Below the pieces are notes generated by a model. The model worked only from the letters and a program-made list of their open reading frames with translations. It was not told the origin of the DNA and made no database searches. The translations under genes were made by a program, and so were the position numbers. 12,841 nt of DNA, taken from NCBI GenBank assembly GCA_014378965.1, contig JACMMR010000002.1:1-12841 (forward strand), read 5' to 3'. This document shows positions 7,562 through 12,841 of this stretch, piece by piece. Origin of the DNA: Candidatus Parcubacteria bacterium. GTDB taxonomy: Bacteria; Patescibacteriota; Minisyncoccia; Phycocordibacterales; CAIZLB01. How positions within the stretch are numbered: the stretch's first letter is position 1; each line of letters starts with the position of its first letter.

Positions 7562-8194
7562 ATGAAATCTACATCAAAAACTATAATCTCACCAATGACA
7601 GAGGCCATAATTAACTTCACAAACTCACTTTATACTCCAACATGTATGGAGCTGATTACCAAGGAAGAAATAAGAGACGCTCTTTCCAGTGGTCAACTTT
7701 TAAGTAAGTTGTGGTTGCTTGATAAATTTCAAATCATTTTTGAAAAGAACCCAGAAATAAAAAAGCTAGATACCGTAGTTGTCGGCGGCTGGCTGGGTTT
7801 GCTGGCCCGAGCTCTCAATCATCTCGATGAGAGAATAGTTGCTGATTCTGTAGATATATCTTTGTCGGCCACCACTATTGCTTGTTTGACTCTCGATAAT
7901 TGCCCTGGAACAGCAATTCTTTCAGATATGATGTTATTAGATTATTCAAAATATAATTGTGTTATCAATACTTCGTCAGAGCATTTATCAGATATTACTT
8001 CATGGTCACAAAAAATTAATAAGGGCAGCTTGGTCATAGTTCAAAATAATAATGGAAAAGAAATTCAAGATCATATCAGCTGTGTGGATTCATCACTTGA
8101 ATTGGAAAAAATATTAAACTTAGATGAAATTTATTATTCTGATGAGATCATATTTCCTTTTTATACAAGGTTCATGGTTATAGGCAAGAAGTAG
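7562..8194 (+). CDS. SAM-dependent methyltransferase-like protein (GGWxG motif)
   Basis: A 210-aa protein with a Rossmann-like core: DTVVVGGWLGLLARAL (GGWLG at 75-79), then VADSVDIS with the acidic end of strand 2 (Asp98), CVINTSSEHL (136-142) at the strand-4 position, and GSLVIVQNN. This fits a class I SAM-binding fold in which GGWLG replaces the common GxGxG. I associate this GGWYG / NTSxEH type with proteins from marine phages and bacteria, but have not checked it. Methyl acceptor unknown. An in-frame ATG at 7508 would add 18 hydrophobic residues unlike the rest; 7562 is preferred, though neither start has a strong ribosome site. Confidence 0.68.
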   Translation: MKSTSKTIISPMTEAIINFTNSLYTPTCMELITKEEIRDALSSGQLLSKLWLLDKFQIIFEKNPEIKKLDTVVVGGWLGLLARALNHLDERIVADSVDISLSATTIACLTLDNCPGTAILSDMMLLDYSKYNCVINTSSEHLSDITSWSQKINKGSLVIVQNNNGKEIQDHISCVDSSLELEKILNLDEIYYSDEIIFPFYTRFMVIGKK

Positions 8195-8201
8195 TTTAGT
8201 T

Positions 8202-8315
8202 TTAGAAAATGGTAGTTTTGTGACAGGTTCAAGTGAAAGCATATTTTTCTATAACTCGAACTCAGAGCAAATAAGTAAAATTATGCTGGATCCAAATCGT
8301 CGTCTTTTAAAATAG
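8202..8315 (+). pseudogene. Possible 3' remnant of an unidentified gene
   Basis: A 37-codon open stretch with stop directly behind the methyltransferase gene, in a different frame and without a start codon. It reads LENGSFVTGSSESIFFYNSN and ends IMLDPNRRLLK, which looks like a genuine C-terminus; a DPN/DPxxxLL ending is seen in some M1-type metallopeptidases, but this is a guess. It fills most of the 132-base gap before the convergent gene. Confidence 0.3.
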
Positions 8316-8326
8316 CTTTTTGGCAT

Positions 8327-9229
8327 TCATGTGACTTTCACATTTATAACTTTTGAATAATTCGCAAGATTATTCATAAAATTTTGAACATCTATTATTG
8401 AAACGACTGGTTCTTCCAATCTAGCAACAGGAATTTGCCCGAGAGCAAGCTTAGGATCTCCCCAAAAATATCCGAGCCGATTAAATCTAGACTGGCGATT
8501 TTCAAACCAGGATTTGATTTGATCAATATTAGATTTTTCAAAAGCGTGTCCTGAAGTAGGTCCAAACCATATATTGGTATCAGCACTAATGTAGCGAAAT
8601 GGCTGAATATGTTCATCGGCCAGTTGATCATCTTGCGAGCGAAACATTTCATAAAAATGTCGGCCGACTTGAGAGTAGTTTGCGTAAACAGTGCCAAATT
8701 CATAACTTAGAGAAAAATCCCGATAACACTCTTCTGGTATGATCGACTTGTGAGAATTATTCCAGGTAAATACAATTCGTGAATTATTTAATTCGGTTCT
8801 GTTTAATGACAACTCATTACTCAAAACAGCTTCGATGTTATGTAAAACAATATTAAATTCTCCCCAAGAAGCAGAATTTACAACAGTTATCATATTCGTA
8901 ACATGGTGACTGTGAGCAAAGTTGAAGTGAAGATTATTTACTGATTCTTGTAATTGATCTCGATCAATTGAAGGAAAAATCAATTCAGGGTGAATTAGAT
9001 TTAAGTCTTTTATAATTTTAGTCAATAAATTTAATAAGTGATCAAGTTTCGAGCAGTCTTGTTCCGGAAAATTATAGAATCGTTTGGTCTCTCTTAATCC
9101 TTCCGGTTCTGCCAGATTCAAACTCTTTGCCCAGATTTGTGCGGAAAGAGTATTTCTAATTTGAAAATTAAGATCGATCGTATTGTTTAATTTGTCACTT
9201 AGTGTGAGCTGCATTTTTTTAAATGACAT
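8327..9229 (-). CDS. Conserved-looking protein of unknown function, 300 aa
   Basis: A 300-aa soluble protein with no signal peptide or membrane span. Stretches that look conserved are RFYNFP (50-55), NNLHFNFAHSHH (98-109), VLHNIEAVL (128-136), EFGTVYANYSQVGRHF (177-192), an acidic D..LADEH segment (201-207) and LGQIPVARL (263-271). The many His, Asp and Glu residues would allow metal binding, but no catalytic pattern I know fits. I recall similar unnamed proteins in marine phages, unchecked. An in-frame ATG five codons downstream (MQLTLSDK) is an equally good start, as neither has a clear ribosome site. It ends convergently with the remnant behind the methyltransferase gene. Upstream lies the scrap zone with transposase and duplicated fragments, so its promoter may have been replaced. 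Confidence 0.7.
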   Translation of the reverse strand: MSFKKMQLTLSDKLNNTIDLNFQIRNTLSAQIWAKSLNLAEPEGLRETKRFYNFPEQDCSKLDHLLNLLTKIIKDLNLIHPELIFPSIDRDQLQESVNNLHFNFAHSHHVTNMITVVNSASWGEFNIVLHNIEAVLSNELSLNRTELNNSRIVFTWNNSHKSIIPEECYRDFSLSYEFGTVYANYSQVGRHFYEMFRSQDDQLADEHIQPFRYISADTNIWFGPTSGHAFEKSNIDQIKSWFENRQSRFNRLGYFWGDPKLALGQIPVARLEEPVVSIIDVQNFMNNLANYSKVINVKVT

Positions 9230-9242
9230 AAGGGCAAGTTGA

Positions 9243-9305
9243 TCATAATAATAATTTAATTGTCAAATATTGGGCAAATAGGAAAGTTCCAATTGCTCTT
9301 TTCAT
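9243..9305 (-). CDS. Possible small hydrophobic peptide or leader ORF
   Basis: A 20-codon ORF beginning MKRAIGTFLFAQYLTIKLLL, with a GGGGA about seven bases before its ATG. It sits just upstream of the 300-aa protein gene on the same strand. The basic start and hydrophobic body resemble a signal peptide or single-span peptide, so it may be a leader peptide, the cut 5' end of a lost exported protein, or chance. Confidence 0.22.
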   Translation of the reverse strand: MKRAIGTFLFAQYLTIKLLL

Positions 9306-9382
9306 AGAAAGTCCCCTATTGTGAATGGATGGTCAAAAGAGACGAGAAATTGGCCAGGAACAAATTTTGTGGAACACCGATG

Positions 9383-9511
9383 CCTGAAAAAATCAGCAGA
9401 TCGACGACCTCACTCATGCTGCTTAGTTATTCTCATTAGATCCGGCGCAGAGCTACTATCGAAATTTATACCGATCGAAACTCGGCTGATAGTACCAGCT
9501 TCAAAGCGATG
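9383..9511 (-). pseudogene. Decayed copy of the HxG oxygenase / radical SAM gene junction
   Basis: This 129-bp stretch matches 3667-3795 on the opposite strand with 15 mismatches and no gaps by hand alignment (about 88% identity). It contains the last 33 codons of the HxG oxygenase, its TGA, the overlapping ATG and the first 11 codons of the following radical SAM gene (MSEVVDLLIFSG against MNEVVDLLIFSG). Both ends are abrupt: the left continues into unrelated sequence, the right into a transposase remnant. Most changes are synonymous or conservative, so it came from a once functional second copy. It has no catalytic parts and cannot be active. Confidence 0.88.
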
Positions 9512-9680
9512 TTTTTTAGCCGTAAAAAAGAAGTCGACAGTTGCTCTATTTTTATCAATCGCACGATAAAAATATTTCCAATTCCCTTTTATTTTTATGC
9601 AGGCTTCGTCCACTCTCCAAGATGTTCAATCACGTGCTTATATTTTCTAAATTTCTTTTCTATGTCAGGATTAAATTTTT
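9512..9680 (-). mobile_element. IS6-family transposase remnant, frameshifted
   Basis: Reading on the minus strand, FNPDIEKKFRKYKH followed, after a one-base frame change, by SWRVDEACIKIKGNWKYF and RAIDKNRATVDFFFTAK matches the well-known start of the IS6 (IS26/IS240-type) DDE domain, usually SWRVDETYIKVKGKWxYLYRAVDK. The Asp of VDE is the first catalytic residue. Only about 55 of some 230 residues remain; the rest of the DDE domain and most of the N-terminal part are gone. The last codons run directly, in frame, into the duplicated oxygenase fragment, giving a chimeric 67-codon ORF. No terminal inverted repeats were identified. It is inactive. Confidence 0.8.
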
Positions 9681-9767
9681 AAGATAACTCATGTTCAATG
9701 AACAACCTTACCTTCCCACGAAATTTCACCACGATTAAGCCAATTCTTCTTACGGTGTTAGAATAAA

Positions 9768-9956
9768 TTATCTCTTGATGCCATACTTAGCAATTATTTG
9801 CGTAAACTCTTCAGAAAGAAGCATTGTGATCAGTTTATCTTGAGCTTCCTTTTGTCGAGAATTCCAATCACCTTTGATTCGGGCAATATACCATTCTCCA
9901 ATATGTGAATCAGGAAATAAGGTTTTAGTTTCGCAATTGCTTAAATGCTTAAATGC
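9768..9956 (-). pseudogene. 3' fragment of an unidentified gene
   Basis: A 62-codon open stretch without a start, ending in TAA. It contains HIGEWYIARIKGDW and ends LLSEEFTQIIAKYGIKR, with a clearly protein-like composition and a helical C-terminus. A tail with a buried Trp and a final xxKYGIKR helix would suit a periplasmic solute-binding protein, but that is weak. The 5' part is cut off exactly at the 8-bp tandem repeat, where the copy of the membrane-protein gene begins on the other strand. Nothing recognisable fills 9681-9767. Confidence 0.45.
9941..9956. repeat. 8-bp tandem direct repeat at a rearrangement breakpoint
   Basis: TTAAATGC is present twice without a spacer. The second copy overlaps the first bases (9953 onward) of the duplicated membrane-protein segment. 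IS6-family elements make 8-bp target duplications, so the repeat length may reflect past transposition, but simple slippage is equally possible. Confidence 0.6.
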
Positions 9957-10161
9957 TTATGACAAGCGTGATTCATGATGTAACAGCTTTTTATTTTTAT
10001 AACACTCACAATCTCAATAAATGGTATGGCAATGCCAATTCAAAAAATCACGCCTGGCTTTCCTCGGGTAAATTCATAAAATACACTATCGTTTTTTTAT
10101 CACTCCCTTCATGGCAATTATTGTGGCCAAGGGAATAAGTCTTTGGGCAAGCTATACCATA
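9953..10161 (+). pseudogene. Truncated, frameshifted copy of the downstream membrane-protein gene
   Basis: This 209-base segment aligns with 11045-11254 with 27 mismatches and one single-base deletion by hand (about 87% identity). It corresponds to residues 225 to about 294 of the intact protein, including IHDVTAFYFYNTHN with both histidines. The missing base lies in the T/A run near 10099 and shifts the frame so that a stop follows at 10136-10138. No 5' part of the gene precedes it, and similarity stops sharply on the right. It is non-functional and has the same direction as the intact gene 1.1 kb downstream. Confidence 0.88.
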
Positions 10162-10173
10162 TGATTAAATTAC

Positions 10174-10219
10174 AAAAAGAAGTATAGAATACTTAATATC
10201 TTATTAAGAGCTTCTTTTT
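10174..10219 (+). terminator. Possible weak hairpin
   Basis: AAAAAGAAG (10174-10182) and CTTCTTTTT (10211-10219) are perfect inverted repeats ending in a T run, but the loop is 28 bases and the stem is AT-rich, so terminator activity is doubtful. The remaining sequence up to the next gene shows only its ribosome site. Confidence 0.22.
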
Positions 10220-10372
10220 ATTCTTTGAATTTTTCATAATGTTTAAATATGATTACATATTCAGATTGCAGTAAAGAGATTGTAAGCAGAAAACAAATAA
10301 ATTAAATGTATGCCTATTTGTTGAATCATGGAATAATTTCATTATAAAAATTATTTAAACGGAGTATCGGCC

Positions 10373-11344
10373 ATGCTGGCAGCAGAAAATAATTATACAA
10401 ATATTTCTGTGAAGAATTTGACTCGCATTTATTACATAATACCTTTCTCGGTTATTTTAATTCTTTGTGATGTACTCTTTTTTAAACATTATTTAAGAGT
10501 GAACCTTCCTCATTCCACTAAGGAAGTTGCTTATTACACTATCATATTTGGACTTCCTCATGTCTTTTGTTCAATTGTGATTCTTTTTTCAGACAAAACC
10601 TACATTGCTCATTACAAAAATCAATTCGTGCCAGCTCTTATACTAATCGCTATGTTTACCATGGTAACCCCTTACTTCCTTCCGCAAAATATGATTCTCG
10701 CCATTAATGCTATTGTGACGACCAACCATGGTATGGGACAACAGTTTGGATTGACTTCTGCGATTGCTCGCTACAAAGGCGCTTATTTTACCTGGTGGAA
10801 ATCTCTAGGTTTGATTATAAATAACTTAGTGTACTTTTTATTTTATTTTTCAATAAAAATAAAACCAAATATTTTACAAGATCTGTTGATACTTACTGCT
10901 GGACTCATGGCTATTTTTCTTATCTTAACTGTGTACATGAATAAACAAATCACTCGCAGAGAAGGAACCACATATTCATGGTATGCTTTTTCCTTAATAT
11001 TTTTTGCTTTTTTAATGGTTTTTTCTGGCTATAAATTTTTTGCCATGCTTGTGACACGTGTGATTCATGATTTAACAGCTTTTTATTTTTATAATACTCA
11101 TAATGTAAATAAATGGTATGACAATAAAAACTCAAAAATTCACGCTTGGCTTGTCTCTGGTAAATTCATAAAATACGCTATTGTTTTTTTAATCACTCCC
11201 CTAATGGCAATTATTGTGGCCAGGGGAATAAGTCTTTTTGCAAGCTTCACCATACTCAATTGTATATCCCTCTTCCATTATTGGACTGAAAGTTTCACTT
11301 GGAAAAATGGAACTCCACATAGAAAATTCATTCCAATGGCATAA
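10373..11344 (+). CDS. Polytopic membrane protein with conserved-looking histidines
   Basis: A 323-aa inner-membrane protein with about seven or eight hydrophobic spans (near residues 19-38, 53-72, 86-103, 145-163, 170-189, 202-219, 267-284 and 285-303). Histidines sit at or near span ends: GLPH (His63), TNHGMGQQ (His119), RVIHD (His232), YNTHN (His243), FHYW (His302) and GTPHR (His316). This suggests a membrane-embedded metal or redox site. GLPH faintly recalls the Brp/Blh carotene dioxygenase proteins, and the ending HYWTESFTWK recalls unnamed bacterial membrane proteins; neither is firm. GGAG at 10361-10364, eight bases before the ATG, supports the start. A decayed partial copy lies just upstream. 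The next gene is convergent, so it stands alone. Confidence 0.8.
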   Translation: MLAAENNYTNISVKNLTRIYYIIPFSVILILCDVLFFKHYLRVNLPHSTKEVAYYTIIFGLPHVFCSIVILFSDKTYIAHYKNQFVPALILIAMFTMVTPYFLPQNMILAINAIVTTNHGMGQQFGLTSAIARYKGAYFTWWKSLGLIINNLVYFLFYFSIKIKPNILQDLLILTAGLMAIFLILTVYMNKQITRREGTTYSWYAFSLIFFAFLMVFSGYKFFAMLVTRVIHDLTAFYFYNTHNVNKWYDNKNSKIHAWLVSGKFIKYAIVFLITPLMAIIVARGISLFASFTILNCISLFHYWTESFTWKNGTPHRKFIPMA

Positions 11345-11457
11345 GATAGAAGATATTTTTAAACTAACTCAAGAGTATGCACCAAGGCTCTTTTTAATGT
11401 AGTCTGCGGGTTTTTACAAGGATGATTAGGAAATTTGATGGATATTAATTTAGGTCT

Positions 11458-12267
11458 TCAAGCTAAATCTATCCAACTGTGTATCAAAGAATTTTCATGA
11501 ATATAATTTACAATTAATATAGAAGCGTAAATTAAATAGGTCCAGCCATAATAATTCATCCAATTAAGCTTCATCGTGTACCAGCAGATACCTTGAAAAA
11601 TGAAACAACCAACTACAAAGACCCATTCTATTTTTTTATTCAAAAAAGCTATTGGAATTAATAGTTCCGACAGAACAATTATATAACTTACGATTTTTGA
11701 GACAGAAAGATTTGCGACCAAATTCCACGCAAGCGGGGTATCAAGATCGATATGTCTTTGTAAGAAATAATATTGCAAAGTATACCCATTCATCCATTCA
11801 CCTCCATGTTTTATTTTTGCTACTCCACCTGCAAAATAAGAAAACAACAAATAAAACTTAATTAAAAATATTGCACGGGTTGTTCCGATGGTTTTTCGTA
11901 CCCCGAGCACAAGAAAGACCCAAAAAACCATTGCATGATTCCATGCCATGTATACCTTTTCTGGACCAGCCTGGCAGACTAAAAAGTCATGGAAAAAAAT
12001 AAAAAACAGCGTTGCGGTAAGTATCCAAATAGCTTGGAATACTTTTTCTATAAGAATGTTTGTTGCCATGAGGGACATAATGATTAAATAAACAATCCTT
12101 AAATTAAGTCCCATTCCATTGGCGATAATTGTACAGCTGGAATCAATTGTATTTATATTAAAATAATAATCTTTGTAAAGTTGAAACAAAATTCCTAATG
12201 AATACAAAAATGTAAAGAGAAGTAATGTTTGCTCATCTTTCTTCAAGTGCTTTAAGCTCAATTTCAC
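11458..12267 (-). CDS. HTTM / vitamin K gamma-carboxylase-like membrane protein
   Basis: A 269-aa protein with about seven hydrophobic spans. The motif YFAGGVAKIKHGGEWMNG (144-161) is typical of the HTTM group, membrane proteins related to vitamin K-dependent gamma-carboxylase, in which AG(V/L)xK and W(L/M)xG are conserved; the block FIFQGICWYTMKLNWMNYYG (222-241) also fits. The length is short for the group, and the soluble lumenal domain of true carboxylases is missing, so enzymatic activity cannot be assumed. The start is GTG at 12267: AAGG lies about seven bases upstream, and no better in-frame ATG precedes the first span. It overlaps the gene before it by 35 bases on the same strand, so the two are probably co-translated. 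Confidence 0.7.
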   Translation of the reverse strand: MKLSLKHLKKDEQTLLLFTFLYSLGILFQLYKDYYFNINTIDSSCTIIANGMGLNLRIVYLIIMSLMATNILIEKVFQAIWILTATLFFIFFHDFLVCQAGPEKVYMAWNHAMVFWVFLVLGVRKTIGTTRAIFLIKFYLLFSYFAGGVAKIKHGGEWMNGYTLQYYFLQRHIDLDTPLAWNLVANLSVSKIVSYIIVLSELLIPIAFLNKKIEWVFVVGCFIFQGICWYTMKLNWMNYYGWTYLIYASILIVNYIHENSLIHSWIDLA

Positions 12268-12673
12268 GTAAAAGCCTTTTGGTTATATTTAAATGTCCAT
12301 TTTCAAGAGAGGTGTAAGTTATTTTATTAATTCTTAAATAAAGTGGTTTTTGTAATTGTGATTGATACCTATAGTTGTTTTTAACTTTATTTTTCAATAA
12401 CTGATCGACTCTTGGATTGAAAATATCATTAACATACACTTGAAGCCGATGATCATTTAGTCCGACAGACTGATAATCTGATTTTATCCAGTCCACGATT
12501 TTGTCAGAATAAACATCTTCGATTTTAATTCTTGAAATGGAATTGAACTTCTGGACAGGGATGCTAAACATTGGATAATCAGTGAGTGGCCAAATCCTAA
12601 TTGAAAAAAGAACAACAACAATTTGTAAAAAGATCAATGAATAAAATAATAAATTTGAAAGTTGCCGCTTCAT
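12233..12673 (-). CDS. Single-span protein, likely partner of the HTTM-like protein
   Basis: A 146-aa protein with one N-terminal membrane span (about residues 6-24) followed by WPLTDYPMFS and a basic, mostly beta and helical domain of about 110 residues. From memory, a YPMFS motif after one span is common in small proteins encoded next to HTTM-type membrane proteins, as here. The MKRQLSN start puts positive charges directly before the span; an ATG at 12715 would add 14 residues (MLSDTYKLYLATYT), and neither start has a strong ribosome site. It overlaps the next gene by 35 bases. Upstream, at 12755-12760, a TATAAT on this strand could be a -10 box, without a matching -35. Confidence 0.68.
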   Translation of the reverse strand: MKRQLSNLLFYSLIFLQIVVVLFSIRIWPLTDYPMFSIPVQKFNSISRIKIEDVYSDKIVDWIKSDYQSVGLNDHRLQVYVNDIFNPRVDQLLKNKVKNNYRYQSQLQKPLYLRINKITYTSLENGHLNITKRLLREIELKALEER

Positions 12674-12841
12674 TGTATAGGTCGCCAAATATAATTTATA
12701 AGTATCTGACAGCATTTCTTAGATGAATTAAATTGTCATTAATATTTATGTTCAATTATAACTTCTTTTGAATGGTCTTATTCTGACTTTAGAGATTTTG
12801 GTAGTGTAAAAAATCCTGTTTAAATTGAGCTTTTGGTCAAA

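Noticed and set aside
8395..8703. 102-codon minus-strand ORF inside the 300-aa protein gene
   Set aside because: It lies in another frame of a longer, better supported gene and has no ribosome site or recognisable motif.
9242..9266. TTGACA and TATGAT on the minus strand upstream of the 300-aa protein gene
   Set aside because: The -35-like box is perfect, but the spacing to the -10-like box is only 13 bases, too short for a sigma-70 promoter.
9321..9569. 82-codon plus-strand ORF in the scrap zone
   Set aside because: It is the antisense shadow of the transposase and oxygenase fragments.
12752..12841. Open minus-strand frame of 29 codons running in from the right edge
   Set aside because: It could be the end of an upstream gene, but the composition (many Lys, Arg, Ile) and AT-rich DNA make chance likely; it cannot be judged without the flanking sequence.

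Overview
This is a 12.8 kb window from an AT-rich bacterial genome (about one third G+C by eye). It is probably Gram-negative, because one protein has a classical Sec signal peptide and looks periplasmic. The taxon cannot be fixed from the sequence. Intact genes alternate with gene fragments, an IS6-type transposase remnant and two decayed partial duplications, so this is an accessory, rearranged region rather than core chromosome. No tRNA, rRNA or CRISPR array was seen.

Bases 1-5185 (+ strand) hold a tight operon whose genes all overlap their neighbours by 4-14 bases. The order is: the 3' end of an unidentified gene (possibly a GNAT acetyltransferase), a 218/211-aa oxygenase-like protein, an HxD-type Fe(II)/2-oxoglutarate (2OG) oxygenase of the Asp/Asn beta-hydroxylase kind, a radical SAM enzyme with a B12-binding-like N-terminal domain, a second 2OG oxygenase-like protein with HxG instead of HxD, and a paralogous radical SAM enzyme. 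The core is thus two consecutive oxygenase + radical SAM couplets. It looks like a tailoring or biosynthetic pathway with an unknown substrate. No precursor peptide, transporter or NRPS/PKS gene is visible.

Bases 5319-9229 hold single genes in alternating orientation: a small periplasmic protein (-), a ferritin-like diiron protein (+), another HxD 2OG-oxygenase-like protein (-), a GGWxG-motif SAM-methyltransferase-like protein (+) and a 300-aa protein of unknown function (-). Short coding remnants lie between some of them. From memory, unchecked, several of these families, including the radical SAM type, also occur in marine T4-like phages.

Bases 9243-10161 are a scrap zone. It holds a 129-bp copy of the junction between the HxG oxygenase and the second radical SAM gene (15 mismatches, no gaps), fused to a frameshifted IS6-family transposase fragment. 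Next come the 3' end of an unidentified gene, an 8-bp tandem repeat, and a 209-bp frameshifted copy of the C-terminal part of the membrane-protein gene that follows. Both copies diverge from their intact parents by about 12-13%, suggesting that one older second copy of this locus was broken up.

Bases 10373-12673 hold an intact polytopic membrane protein with conserved-looking histidines (+), then, convergent to it, a two-gene unit on the - strand: a single-span protein with a WPLTDYPMFS motif and a multi-span HTTM / gamma-carboxylase-like membrane protein that starts at GTG.
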